The notes under the pieces: generated by a model | Seen by the model: only the letters and a program-made list of their open reading frames with translations | What the model was told of the DNA's origin: nothing | Database searches by the model: none | Shown here: in pieces, positions 7,142 to 16,392 of the stretch | How positions within the stretch are numbered: position 1 is the stretch's first letter | How the letters are laid out: every line of letters starts with the position of its first letter | Source: an uncultured Bulleidia sp. | Lineage (GTDB): Bacteria > Bacillota_I > Bacilli_A > Erysipelotrichales > Erysipelotrichaceae | Direction of reading: 5' to 3' | Length of the DNA: 64,000 bases | Assembly (NCBI GenBank): GCA_934725105.1 | Contig: CAKVBD010000008.1 | Coordinates: forward strand, 5,004 to 69,003 | Made by a program: the position numbers and the translations under genes

Positions 7142-10100
7142 TTATTCATGAAATTTTTTCTTGAATACAACAACGCCAGCAAGTGCAATCATTGTCATAA
7201 AGAATGTACCTGCATAGAATACAACATGACTGTTGTCTGAAGTCTTTGCTGACTTCTTATCATCCTTCTTTTGTGTTGTATCTTTCTTTGGATCTTCTTT
7301 CTTTACAGTTTCTTCCTTCTTAGGTGTGTATTCTGCCAGCCATTTCCATTCATTCTTCTTGCAGTCATCACAGATATTGGAATTGTTATCAAAATAGATC
7401 CAGCTCCAGTGACCCATATACTGATATGGTGTACCTGTCTTTTCACTTGTCAACTGACCATCTTCATCTAGCCAGAATCTGCCTGTTGTATCATGTACAT
7501 CATCCCATACAGATGTATGTACTGAAATACCAAGCTTCTGCATACGCTTGATTGTTGGGATGGCTGTTAATGTTGGATCAACAGTTGTATCATTTTTAGC
7601 AAATGTGAACCAGAACTCTGTTCCACCCTTCTTCACAGCATTTAACATGTCATCTGTAATAAATTCATCATGGAATGCTTCACAGATTGGATATGCTTTA
7701 AAGAAGTAATCTGGATGTTTGAGAACCATTTCCATTGTCATGTAGCCACCATTAGAGCAACCTCCAATGATAATACGTTCAGGATCAATTTCAGGATTGT
7801 TCTTCACAACATTCTGAATCAATTCAAACATTGTCTTTTCATACATGGAGCCTTTATCACCATTCTGGTATTCTCCATCTCCACCATCCATCCACATTGT
7901 CTGTGCCTGTGGTGTAATGACATAAGCACCACCATCATATAATTTCTGGAATTCATCAGATACCAACGCTGTTACTTCATTACCAAGAAGATCTACATAG
8001 TTATCATTACCATAGTTGCCAGCAGCACCTACGCCTTCACCAGCTCCATGCAGCCATACAACCAATGCCTTCTTCTTGCCATTTGCCTTAGGTGTATATT
8101 GACCATAAGGCATTACAATACCATCACTGCCAGTAAAGCTCTTTGTAACGTCAAACTTTTCAGCAGCATCTGTTACCCAGTTCTTCTGATCTTTGAGATC
8201 TAGAACCTGATCAACATTAATCAGCTTATCTTTTGCTTTACCATTGACTGTTAACTGATAATGGTTAACCCACTTGTTACTGCCTGTTAATACATCATAA
8301 CGGAAAGGTGAACCTTCATTTGGAGAAATATACATTTCAACTGTAACTACATTACCCTTTTCTGCATCTACTTTATTTCCTTTATCATCAGATAAGTAAA
8401 CATCTAATACTGTTCTAGGAGCAGTTGCATTGTATACAGATTGATCTGCCCAGTTTGTAGATTCCTTTGTTTCCTTGACTGTAAAAGTTGTTGGATCTAA
8501 ATCAGATGCATTCACTTCTTCATCAAGTGTTAACATCACTTTATTTACAGCTGGGCCCCAGTCATCGCCTACAACAAATACTTTTTCACTTCCGTAGATG
8601 ACATCATCACGTACTGTCTTGCCTGTTGTAACGTCTCTTGAATACTTAGACATGAATTTCCACATCATTTCAGCATCTGGTGCATAGTTCCAGTGACCCC
8701 ATCCATAGATACGGTTCATACAGATTTCTACACCATTATCAGATGTTAAGATACCACCCTTGATTTTAGCAATACCTTCTGCATCAGCATCAATTGTGTA
8801 TGTTTCATCCCAGTTAATTCCATATAGATCCTGGTTTGCAGCATCATTTCCGTCAGGAATATCCATACCATTGAGTTCTGCATATAGCTGTGCCATTTCT
8901 AAGCCGCCAGAAGAACCAAGCTTATCCCAGTCACCTAGATATTCATCTTTATCACCAGAGAAGTAAATAATTGGGAAATCATAGCTGTCTTTATTTGCAG
9001 CAACACCTGCCTGCAGCTTAGCTAAACCATCCGCATTGTTCTTGAATGGACCAGACTGTCCAGCACCTGCAGCAAAATACTTTGTATTTACTAAACCATT
9101 GTTTGTTGTATTTCTGCATCCTGCAGATAAACCAGAAATATACACTCTTGATGCATCAATCTGTGGATATTTTTCCATGACTCTACGATAGCATCCTGTA
9201 ATGAAATCTGATTCTGAAGTGAAGTTTGTATCAGCTGTCATTGGATCATATGTATAACCCTGATATGTATGACCTTGCCATTCTGGACATACTAGAATAA
9301 TACCTTCTCTAGAAGCAACTGATGCCCATCCTGAAGTATCATACTGTGTACGTGGATCATTTGTATTACCATGCATTAAGAATACAACTGGTACTGTTCC
9401 TTGTGCCTTCTTTACGTTTTCTGGAACATATACATACCATAATGACTTGATGCCATTACCATTGAGATCTTCAGTATAGATTGTACGTGTCATATTTGTA
9501 ATGCTGTCAACAGAATCAAAATACTGATATTTTCTAGCTGAATCACTTGCTTCATCTCCAGTAATCAAAGGTCTGGAATACCATGTTCCAATACCATTGC
9601 CTTCAATGTAGTTGCCAATTCTACCAAACTTGCAAAGTACAGCGTCCCATGCTGCCTTGTAGCCATCTACAGCATTCTTATTAGAACTATCCGTAACAAC
9701 AATTTCAAATCGACTGTCTGGATTCTGGTATGTTGCTATAGAACCATCAGTATTGATCTTTGTTGCATTGTCTGCTTCAATATATGCTTTTGCAATATTT
9801 GTATTTCCAGATACATATGTTGGTACAGATGCACTCAACTTACCTGTTGTACCTTCTGGATTGATTAAAGCTAAACCAGAAACGAAATTCATATACTGAG
9901 AAAGATTTTCATTGATAAACGTTGCACCATTGCCAATACCAACAAGTTTCACATTACTAGAGACAACGATCTTTTTAACGATCTTTTTAAATCCTTCTAC
10001 GTCACTATCAGTAAACTTTGATCCATTGGCTGGACGAGCAACGTAAACAGTAGATGCATGTGTATCTGCATATTCTTTCATACCAGATTCATCTAGATAC

Positions 10101-11341
10101 TTCTCTGCTTCTGCATCACTTAAATTTTCATCTGGATAAACAATGATTGCGGCTGCAGCAGTATTATTGACAGTTTCAATACCCAATTTGTTTGTAGCAC
10201 TGTAAACATATGCTTCACTCATTTGATTGAGCTGTTTTAAATATGTATCTACATATTCTTGTGTTGTGTCAATTTTAGCCTTTGCACCATTGGAAGATAG
10301 TTCAATACCAGTAAATGCACCAGCACTGTAAGGTTTCGACACTGTTGTTCCATCAGTTAAACCTTTAATTACCTGTGCCATATCATTGAAATACTGAATG
10401 GACATTTCACCAGGTCTTTCATCATTCTTATCCCAGAACTGCTGCCATCTATGACCAGCAAGAATACTTGGAGAAGTCATCTTCTTTAAAGAAGTCTGTG
10501 CCTTAGAAACACCATCATTCAAAGCTGCAATTGGATTGCCGCCATTCATATCCCAGAACAGCCATACAAATCCAGAACCAAATGTATCACCTGTAAATAA
10601 CACATTGTCTTTCAGATCTTCAACCATTAAAGAACCTTCTGTATGTGCATTTACAATTGTTGCGGTATATGTAGTATCACTGACTGTAAATGTTGTATTG
10701 TCGTCAAGCAATTCAATCTTTCCAGCAAACTGTGCTAATGCAGAACTAGCAGCTGCCTGATCTGGCTTGCTGACATACACTTTATTTACATTAATACCAT
10801 CAAATACTTCTGTACTTAATCCTAAGCCAGTATGATCACCATGTGAATGTGTAATCAAAATGGATAGCTTCTTAGCACCAACCATTTCTTTCACGATTGT
10901 TTTTGCATCGTTTACACCAGTGCCAGCTGGATTTCCTAAGTCTACCATTAATACTTCATCATCTCTTTCAACAAAGTAAATGGAAGATGGATTATTCATG
11001 TTACCAGCTTCATCATTTGCACCACCAGGCAGTGCTTGAATGCCTTCATCCATGTGATAGACATTCTCTTTGATTTTTTCAACTTTGTACTTTCCAACCT
11101 CAACGTAACCATCTTCATTGAGATCATCCCAAAAGTCTTTTGTTGCAGGTGCACCATCAGCAAGTGGTACAGCCTCTTCTTCTGCTTGTTCTACTTTCTC
11201 TTCTGTAGAACCTTCTTCTGTTACTTGTGTAACAGGTTCTGTATCTGCTGGATCTTCACCTTCAGCAAATACAGGTACTGCAGCACTAAGTGCCATAACA
11301 GTACTTGTCAGGGCTATGATACCCTTTTTCATCTTTCCCAT
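7142..11341 (-). CDS. Surface-anchored metallo-beta-lactamase fold plus double alpha/beta-hydrolase esterase
   Basis: 1399-residue exported multidomain protein. Residues 1-26 are a signal peptide ending AVPVFA. A DLNEDGYVE calcium-loop-like stretch lies near 73. A metallo-beta-lactamase domain (about 85-310) has a full metal set: HSHGDH (165-170), H233, D252 and H297. Two alpha/beta-hydrolase domains of the feruloyl-esterase/PHB-depolymerase type follow: the first has FLMHG (about 654) and GLSAG with nucleophile S739; the second has VVWLHGAG (about 1095) and GCSNGG with S1196. A Lys/Asp-rich linker, AKTSD and a C-terminal membrane helix ending KKKFHE complete it. Ribosome site GGGAG. It probably releases acyl or feruloyl groups from dietary or host glycans at the cell surface; the substrate is inferred. 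Confidence 0.85.
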   Translation of the reverse strand: MGKMKKGIIALTSTVMALSAAVPVFAEGEDPADTEPVTQVTEEGSTEEKVEQAEEEAVPLADGAPATKDFWDDLNEDGYVEVGKYKVEKIKENVYHMDEGIQALPGGANDEAGNMNNPSSIYFVERDDEVLMVDLGNPAGTGVNDAKTIVKEMVGAKKLSILITHSHGDHTGLGLSTEVFDGINVNKVYVSKPDQAAASSALAQFAGKIELLDDNTTFTVSDTTYTATIVNAHTEGSLMVEDLKDNVLFTGDTFGSGFVWLFWDMNGGNPIAALNDGVSKAQTSLKKMTSPSILAGHRWQQFWDKNDERPGEMSIQYFNDMAQVIKGLTDGTTVSKPYSAGAFTGIELSSNGAKAKIDTTQEYVDTYLKQLNQMSEAYVYSATNKLGIETVNNTAAAAIIVYPDENLSDAEAEKYLDESGMKEYADTHASTVYVARPANGSKFTDSDVEGFKKIVKKIVVSSNVKLVGIGNGATFINENLSQYMNFVSGLALINPEGTTGKLSASVPTYVSGNTNIAKAYIEADNATKINTDGSIATYQNPDSRFEIVVTDSSNKNAVDGYKAAWDAVLCKFGRIGNYIEGNGIGTWYSRPLITGDEASDSARKYQYFDSVDSITNMTRTIYTEDLNGNGIKSLWYVYVPENVKKAQGTVPVVFLMHGNTNDPRTQYDTSGWASVASREGIILVCPEWQGHTYQGYTYDPMTADTNFTSESDFITGCYRRVMEKYPQIDASRVYISGLSAGCRNTTNNGLVNTKYFAAGAGQSGPFKNNADGLAKLQAGVAANKDSYDFPIIYFSGDKDEYLGDWDKLGSSGGLEMAQLYAELNGMDIPDGNDAANQDLYGINWDETYTIDADAEGIAKIKGGILTSDNGVEICMNRIYGWGHWNYAPDAEMMWKFMSKYSRDVTTGKTVRDDVIYGSEKVFVVGDDWGPAVNKVMLTLDEEVNASDLDPTTFTVKETKESTNWADQSVYNATAPRTVLDVYLSDDKGNKVDAEKGNVVTVEMYISPNEGSPFRYDVLTGSNKWVNHYQLTVNGKAKDKLINVDQVLDLKDQKNWVTDAAEKFDVTKSFTGSDGIVMPYGQYTPKANGKKKALVVWLHGAGEGVGAAGNYGNDNYVDLLGNEVTALVSDEFQKLYDGGAYVITPQAQTMWMDGGDGEYQNGDKGSMYEKTMFELIQNVVKNNPEIDPERIIIGGCSNGGYMTMEMVLKHPDYFFKAYPICEAFHDEFITDDMLNAVKKGGTEFWFTFAKNDTTVDPTLTAIPTIKRMQKLGISVHTSVWDDVHDTTGRFWLDEDGQLTSEKTGTPYQYMGHWSWIYFDNNSNICDDCKKNEWKWLAEYTPKKEETVKKEDPKKDTTQKKDDKKSAKTSDNSHVVFYAGTFFMTMIALAGVVVFKKKFHE

Positions 11342-11377
11342 TTTTTCATCTCTCCCTTTTTAGAGTAAAAAACAGCT

Positions 11378-11427
11378 GAAGAAATATAAGAATTATGATA
11401 TTTCTTCTATGATCCGCACAATTGTGC
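11378..11427. promoter_or_regulatory. Two palindromes in the surface esterase promoter region
   Basis: GAAGAAATAT (11378-11387) pairs with ATATTTCTTC (11398-11407) around a ten-base spacer, and GCACAATTGTGC (11416-11427) is a perfect 12-base palindrome. A possible minus-strand promoter (TTGTGC, about 18 bases, CATAAT) overlaps them, making them candidate operators, perhaps for the neighbouring RpiR-type regulators. Confidence 0.45.
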
Positions 11428-11462
11428 TTCGAAATCGTAAGCAATACATATCGGAACATATA

Positions 11463-11476
11463 TGTAAACGCTTTCT
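11463..11476. promoter_or_regulatory. CRE-like catabolite control site upstream of the surface esterase gene
   Basis: TGTAAACGCTTTCT matches the CcpA-binding consensus TGNAANCGNTTNCA at all but the last position. It lies about 120 bases upstream of the ATG at 11341. Confidence 0.6.
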
Positions 11477-11522
11477 TTTAACTAAAATATATAGGAATAT
11501 ACAAACATAGTCGATGTTATAA

Positions 11523-11555
11523 AAGAACATGAGTTTCCCATTTGGAAACTCATGT
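11523..11555. terminator. Terminator after the split RpiR-type regulator
   Basis: ACATGAGTTTCC and its exact complement GGAAACTCATGT (12 base pairs, five-base loop), followed on the minus strand by TTCTTTTAT. T-rich sequence also follows on the plus strand, so it may act in both directions. Confidence 0.8.
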
Positions 11556-11584
11556 AATGTTTTTGTTATATACAATAATAATTC

Positions 11585-12331
11585 TTATGATTTCAAAGCT
11601 TCTAAGATATTTGTATAAATACATTTATAGATATCTAGTTCTGTCTGATTTGTTTCTGTTTGAAGCAGATGAATATGCATAAAGTTTGGATGATCAATCC
11701 CTTCTTTTGAGATTAGAATGGCTTGTGTATTGAGTGTTTCAATGAAATGAATCAAATCAAATTCAAAAGATAGCTGCAGCATACTTTCATAGAAAGAACT
11801 TCCTCCCTCTATAAATAGGATTGCATCATCAACTGTTAATGTTTTTAACTCTTCAATGATTGTTCTATCATATGCATAGATGACAGTTTTTGCCATCACA
11901 TTGTATTTCAATAAATGCCAGCAGAATTCTCTTGCGAGATATTCGTATTCAAGCTTTGAAAAGATGATGATTCTTTTTGCACATTGGATTTTATATTTGA
12001 GAAAGCGTAAATCATTAGCATTCATACATTTTTCATGATATCTGCGACATCTGCGAATCAACGTTTCTTCTTTCTTTTGAACATATAATTTATGACCTGC
12101 TTTTTCTCTATTGCATGCCTGCTGAAAGGATTCAAATGTACCTGTCTCTGTCATTGTTTTAAAGAATTTAGAAACAGTCCCTTTTGTAACATAGGAACCA
12201 TGTGCAATCTTTTAAATGGATAGCGTAGAAATATTTTCATAGTTTACTAATAAATATTCCGCAATCTTTCCATTTGCGGATGAGAAAGAAGATTGTTGAA
12301 CCATCTTCCATAAGTGTTCATAGACGGACAT
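11585..12331 (-). pseudogene. RpiR-family regulator interrupted by one in-frame stop
   Basis: Read from an ATG at 12331, the frame encodes an RpiR-type N-terminal helix-turn-helix (GKIAEYLLVNYENISTLSI, stop, KIAHGSYVTKGTVSKFF) and continues in the same frame into a 189-residue C-terminal part from Met 12154. The only lesion is a TAA at 12212-12214, just where the recognition helix-turn-helix begins. The C-terminal part looks like a degenerate SIS (sugar-phosphate-binding) domain. The ATG overlaps the end of the upstream RpiR-type gene by 14 bases, so the two were one transcript. A restart at 12154 would give a protein without DNA-binding ability. A single-base nonsense change is the simplest explanation. 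Confidence 0.75.
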
Positions 12332-13094
12332 GTTTTGTATCTCCGTATGTTTTATAATATCGATATTTCATATATTGCAGAACTAAAGGGATACATGCAT
12401 TTTCAATTTCTGTATCTCCTTTAAATGGCAGTTCTAAGTACTTTGTTAAATGAATCTGTTCCGGTACACTGTTTGGATTTCCAATTCCTACAATAGACAC
12501 GTTATGTTCTTTAAACTTCATAATTTCATCATAATGTTCAATATAGACTCTTCCAGTAAATGAAATCATTAAAACAAGCGTGTCATTTTCTACTTCTCCA
12601 ATTGAAGTATTGACTGGAGAAGAATGAATCAGTTTCCCCATCATCAGCATATCTTCCATGTAATGCAGACTTAACATCTCTGGATAGACTGCTCCAACAA
12701 TAATCACTTTCTTTGCATCATAGATATACGTATTGATTTGATCAATGGTTTGTGTAAATCGAGTATCATCCATATCTGCATTGGATAATGCATGTATCGC
12801 ATGAATGATTTGATCTGGATCTACATTATTGAAATGCACTTTCATCTGCAGTTTGCGAATATCAATGGTTTTAATTAAGGCAAGCTTTAAGTCAGAATAA
12901 TTCTTATAGCCTAGCATCGAACAGAACATGCTTAATACACGACTAGAAACACCAGCATTCTCACAAACATCAGTACGAGATACATCACATATATGACTTA
13001 TATTAGATAGTAAATAATATGCAATTGCATAGTCAGAAGTGTTCTTAAAAGAACTGCATACAATGAGTAAAAGTAAAGAAACAACAGTATTCAT
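12318..13094 (-). CDS. RpiR/MurR-family transcriptional regulator
   Basis: 258 residues: an N-terminal HTH_6-type helix-turn-helix (DVSRTDVCENAGVSSRVLSMF, about 38-58) and a SIS domain (about 105-240; AKKVIIVGAVYPEMLSLHY, TLVLMISFTGRV) that in this family senses sugar phosphates. GAGGGGG before the ATG is the ribosome site. It has its own extended -10 promoter directly after the capsule-operon terminator. The next gene is a sister regulator carrying a premature stop. The likely targets are carbohydrate genes, possibly the adjacent surface esterase; this is positional inference. Confidence 0.78.
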   Translation of the reverse strand: MNTVVSLLLLIVCSSFKNTSDYAIAYYLLSNISHICDVSRTDVCENAGVSSRVLSMFCSMLGYKNYSDLKLALIKTIDIRKLQMKVHFNNVDPDQIIHAIHALSNADMDDTRFTQTIDQINTYIYDAKKVIIVGAVYPEMLSLHYMEDMLMMGKLIHSSPVNTSIGEVENDTLVLMISFTGRVYIEHYDEIMKFKEHNVSIVGIGNPNSVPEQIHLTKYLELPFKGDTEIENACIPLVLQYMKYRYYKTYGDTKHVRL

Positions 13095-13135
13095 ATAACC
13101 CCCTCAAAATTATGTTCACTGTTTTTGCTTCTCAC

Positions 13136-13144
13136 ATTATAGCA
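13136..13144 (-). promoter_or_regulatory. Extended -10 promoter of the RpiR-type gene pair
   Basis: Minus strand TGCTATAAT, about 40 bases before the ATG at 13094 and just after the terminator of the LCP gene. The -35 region is T-rich and weak. Confidence 0.55.
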
Positions 13145-13152
13145 TTGAAACA

Positions 13153-13190
13153 AAAAAAATATCCTACTCTTGCCTAAGCAAGAATAGGAT
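13153..13190 (-). terminator. Terminator of the cpsC-cpsD-LCP operon
   Basis: Minus strand: ATCCTATTCTTGC, TTAG loop, GCAAGAGTAGGAT (one T-G pair), then eight T. Six bases after the LCP stop. Confidence 0.85.
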
Positions 13191-13195
13191 ACGTG

Positions 13196-14752
13196 TTAGT
13201 TCGGAATGTAACTTGTAGATTCTTGATCTGGGAGTGGATCTTCACTGATTGTTTCGCCATTTAACATTCTATTCACTAGATCTGTAGTAAATTGAACTTG
13301 TGATTCAAATGGTTGACATACATAAAGCATACGATTCATACCCATAGAAACTGTACCTGCCATTGTACCTGTACCACCTAAGTGATAACGGATATACTGC
13401 CATGGTTCAGCGACATCAGAGGAGCTCGTATATAAATTATACAAGTCATTGATATTTACATTTGTTAAGAAGTTTGCGGATAATGCAGCAAGTACACCAG
13501 CTTTATCACCAGCTGCAGCATTCTGCTGTACCTTTTCTAGAATTGCCTGCATAACGATTCCCTGGTGTTCATTTCTACCATAGTCACCATTTGCTAAGGA
13601 ATATCTTTCTCTAGAATATGCGAGTGCTTCTTCACCATTCAAAGTGATAACCCCTGCTTCATAATGAAATTTTGCTGTTTCACTCTGTGCATCAAAAGTA
13701 TATGGGTTATCAATTGTAACACCACCTAATGCATCAACTAATGCTTCAAAGTGTGTGAAGTTTGTACATAGGTAATCTGTTAAGTTGAGATTAAACTTAC
13801 GGTTAATACCATCTAATGTATTACGGATACCCTGGTTACCTAAGTGTGTGAGCTTATCCATACCATCAGAGAGTCCTGGGTTTTCAATATAGTAGTCTCT
13901 AGGAATAGAAACGAGTAAGATCTGTCTGCATGTTGGGTTAACAACCATGATCATATCTACGTCTGTTCTGCCAACTGTTGTTAAGCCAGAAGCACGTGTA
14001 TCGTTACCTGCAACGTATACCGCAAATGGCTGCTGACTAGAGACTGGTTCTGGTGTTTCCTGTACTTCTTCTTCACCAAACTTTAGGGATGATAATACAA
14101 CTGTATCATTGTCAAAGTTTTTGAATGCTTTGATTGTTTTTAATGCAGATACAAATGCATCATTCAATACTAAGACTTCACCTTCACCATTGTAGAATGC
14201 TTTGATAGCATCATATACAGTATCTTTTGAAGTAACATTTGGTGTTGCTTCTAAGACTGCTTCAATCTGGGAGATTGCATTGTCTGTATTTGCTGAATCA
14301 AATTGAGACTGTGTAATAAATGTTTTATCTGCATAGTCTAAGATATTGTCTGAAGAAGTTGTATCTTCAAATAAGCTGGAATGATTACTTTTATACTCAC
14401 TTGTTAAAGCATAGAAGTTCATTGTTGTCTGAGATTTCTTAGCTGGTTCCTGAAAGATATTCTTTTCCTTTTCTTCCATCTTTGGTACCGCAACACAGCC
14501 CAACACCATAACAATCGCTAATACTGCATTGAGGAGTGCTGTTGAGGAACTTGCCTTCTTGACTGTTAGGAATAATGCAATCAACAGTACGACTGCAGAA
14601 ACAATCAAGAGTGGAAGCTTGAAGCTGGAAGCAATATCATACTTAGGAATGATTACGTTAGCGAGTACTGTGCAAACAAGTGCCACAACAAAGAGTAAAA
14701 TACTTACACCTTTGAAGTTGACTTTCTTTTTCTTCTTTTCTTCAGTCATCAT
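13196..14752 (-). CDS. LytR-CpsA-Psr (LCP) family cell-wall glycopolymer ligase
   Basis: 518-residue membrane protein. A Lys-rich cytoplasmic start is followed by three hydrophobic segments (about 14-95), an extracellular accessory region, and an LCP domain (about 250-410) with DTRASGLTTVGRTDVDMIMVV, SIPRDYYI, ALGGVTIDNP and SRERYSLANGDYGRNEHQ; the Arg and Asp residues of these motifs bind the pyrophosphate of the lipid-linked substrate. LCP proteins transfer polysaccharide or teichoic acid from undecaprenyl carriers to peptidoglycan. The start overlaps the kinase stop (ATGA), placing it last in a CpsC-CpsD-CpsA-like operon; it probably attaches the exopolysaccharide made by the 33-46 kb cluster. 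Confidence 0.9.
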   Translation of the reverse strand: MMTEEKKKKKVNFKGVSILLFVVALVCTVLANVIIPKYDIASSFKLPLLIVSAVVLLIALFLTVKKASSSTALLNAVLAIVMVLGCVAVPKMEEKEKNIFQEPAKKSQTTMNFYALTSEYKSNHSSLFEDTTSSDNILDYADKTFITQSQFDSANTDNAISQIEAVLEATPNVTSKDTVYDAIKAFYNGEGEVLVLNDAFVSALKTIKAFKNFDNDTVVLSSLKFGEEEVQETPEPVSSQQPFAVYVAGNDTRASGLTTVGRTDVDMIMVVNPTCRQILLVSIPRDYYIENPGLSDGMDKLTHLGNQGIRNTLDGINRKFNLNLTDYLCTNFTHFEALVDALGGVTIDNPYTFDAQSETAKFHYEAGVITLNGEEALAYSRERYSLANGDYGRNEHQGIVMQAILEKVQQNAAAGDKAGVLAALSANFLTNVNINDLYNLYTSSSDVAEPWQYIRYHLGGTGTMAGTVSMGMNRMLYVCQPFESQVQFTTDLVNRMLNGETISEDPLPDQESTSYIPN

Positions 14753-15477
14753 TTAGCCTTCTTCTTTTTATTCTTTTTGTTGTCTGGATCATAGTTACCA
14801 TAGTATGATCCATATCCCTTGTAATAGTAAGAACTGTTTCTAGATACATCTACACGGTTGAGTACAATACCAAGTAGTGGCTGGTTTGTTACCTTTAAAC
14901 GTTCAATGGTATCTCTGACAAGTGCCTTCTTTGTAAAGCCACTTCTTACAACTACAATATTGCCATCTGCAATCTTACCAATTGTTAATGCATCCGCAAC
15001 TGTTCCAATTGGTGGTGTATCAATAATGACATAGTCAAATACATCTGCTACCTGATCTAATACTTCTTTAAAGTGTTCACTTTCCAGTAATGTTGATGGA
15101 TTGCTAACTGAATTTGCAGAAGGAATCATATATGCATTTGGAATGTTAGTTTTATACATCACGTCCTGTACAGCACATTGACCAGAGAGTACGTGTGCAA
15201 TGCCAAAGAATGCATCTGATGTTTGAATATCATAGATATCTTTGATTTCAGATAATCTTAAGTCACAGTCAACAAATAATACTTTCTTGCCTGTCTGTGC
15301 CATTGCTCTCCATAGACATAGAGCTAAGAATGACTTTCCTTCATTTGGAATCGAACTTGTAACAACGATCTTCTTAATATTTGCATCCGTAAATGAGAGA
15401 TTGACTCTTAACTGGTTCACAGCTTCAGCAACATCGAATGGAAGTTCTGAGAAATTATTGATTGTTAATGATTTCAT
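14749..15477 (-). CDS. cpsD: Bacterial tyrosine kinase CpsD/CapB, capsule regulation
   Basis: 242-residue cytoplasmic BY-kinase. Walker A is SSIPNEGKS (about 42-50), Walker A' VLFVDCDLR (about 72-80) and Walker B YVIIDTPP (about 148-155). The C-terminus carries a tyrosine cluster (SSYYYKGYGSYYGNYD) that is autophosphorylated in this family, then a Lys-rich tail. It works with the membrane activator CpsC encoded two bases upstream to control chain length and export of capsular polysaccharide. Confidence 0.92.
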   Translation of the reverse strand: MKSLTINNFSELPFDVAEAVNQLRVNLSFTDANIKKIVVTSSIPNEGKSFLALCLWRAMAQTGKKVLFVDCDLRLSEIKDIYDIQTSDAFFGIAHVLSGQCAVQDVMYKTNIPNAYMIPSANSVSNPSTLLESEHFKEVLDQVADVFDYVIIDTPPIGTVADALTIGKIADGNIVVVRSGFTKKALVRDTIERLKVTNQPLLGIVLNRVDVSRNSSYYYKGYGSYYGNYDPDNKKNKKKKAK

Positions 15478-15479
15478 GT

Positions 15480-16241
15480 TTATCTTCCACCTTTCTTATC
15501 TCTTCTATGAGCCTTTAAGCCCTTGATCTTTCCTTCTGGAATGACTGCTAATGGCTGTACACCAAATGCCTTGTTAATATCTTCTGGTGTCTTGAATGTA
15601 TCATCCATCAAGAACTTCGCAATGATATATGCGCAATATAATAATGCAAAACCTAAACCACCAATCGCTGTATTCTTTACAGTACTTGGAGAAGACTTCT
15701 TCTCTGGTACACGTGCATGTTCATATACACTTGGAGCATCACATTTCATGATTTCTGGTAAATAGATTTTTGTCTGATTACAGATTTCATTGGAAATGTC
15801 TGCAGCTAACTGTGGATCTGGATTTTCTACACTGACATTTAAGATACGTGTGTCTGTTGGGTTTGTGACAGTAATTGTCTTTAACAGATCCTCATATGTC
15901 GTATCTAACTGTAAGTTATTAATGACATCTTCTAATAGTGACTGGCTTGTAATCAACTGCTGGTAGTCTGATTTTAACTGTGAGCTGATCTGTAATGCAG
16001 ATAAGTCTACAACGGAACCAGAACTACTGGATAAAATATACATGGAACTTGTCGCTGTATATTCTGGTGTGATTAATACTTTTGTATAGCCAAAAGCTAC
16101 TGCAGCACCTAGCACTAGAAACAAGATGATTTTCACTAAATTTGCTTTTAGTAAATGAAAAATTTCTAATAAGTCAATTTCTTCTTCTGTATCTTCGTTT
16201 AATACTTCGATTTGTTGATTTTTATTCTTAACGCTTCCCAT
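15480..16241 (-). CDS. cpsC: Wzz-type polysaccharide co-polymerase, CpsC/CapA kinase activator
   Basis: 253 residues with a Wzz domain: a first transmembrane helix (about 33-52), an extracytoplasmic loop with the PEYTATSSMYILSSSSGS motif, and a second helix (about 180-200) followed by a short cytoplasmic tail that activates the kinase. First gene of the cpsC-cpsD-LCP operon. Its upstream region carries a 9-base-period repeat shared with the promoter of the priming glycosyltransferase at 46.5 kb. Confidence 0.9.
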   Translation of the reverse strand: MGSVKNKNQQIEVLNEDTEEEIDLLEIFHLLKANLVKIILFLVLGAAVAFGYTKVLITPEYTATSSMYILSSSSGSVVDLSALQISSQLKSDYQQLITSQSLLEDVINNLQLDTTYEDLLKTITVTNPTDTRILNVSVENPDPQLAADISNEICNQTKIYLPEIMKCDAPSVYEHARVPEKKSSPSTVKNTAIGGLGFALLYCAYIIAKFLMDDTFKTPEDINKAFGVQPLAVIPEGKIKGLKAHRRDKKGGR

Positions 16242-16305
16242 AATACCCTTTCATAAATTTTAGCTAAATAACCACCGAATAGCTTACATTATCAACCTAT
16301 AATCA

Positions 16306-16332
16306 CGGTATATATGCACGTAATGCACGTTA
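16306..16332 (-). promoter_or_regulatory. 27-bp repeat block upstream of cpsC, shared with the EPS priming transferase
   Basis: Three 9-base units on the plus strand: CGGTATATA, TGCACGTAA, TGCACGTTA. The block at 46640-46666 matches 19 of 27 bases with the same period and similar distance from its gene start (65 and 83 bases). This suggests a common regulator. Confidence 0.55.
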
Positions 16333-16354
16333 TTTTTGAAACAAAAATGATTCA

Positions 16355-16383
16355 TTTACATTTTATAAAATACACTCTAAAAT
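16355..16383 (+). promoter_or_regulatory. Promoter of the first HipA-like gene, predicted leaderless
   Basis: TTTACA (16355-16360) and TAAAAT (16378-16383) are spaced by exactly 17 bases. The expected transcription start is about two bases before the ATG at 16393, and no ribosome site is present. Confidence 0.65.
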
Positions 16384-16392
16384 AGTATATGT

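Noticed and set aside
11393..11575. 60-codon minus-strand frame upstream of the surface esterase
   Set aside because: Covers the terminator hairpin and promoter palindromes, no ribosome site, low-complexity sequence.
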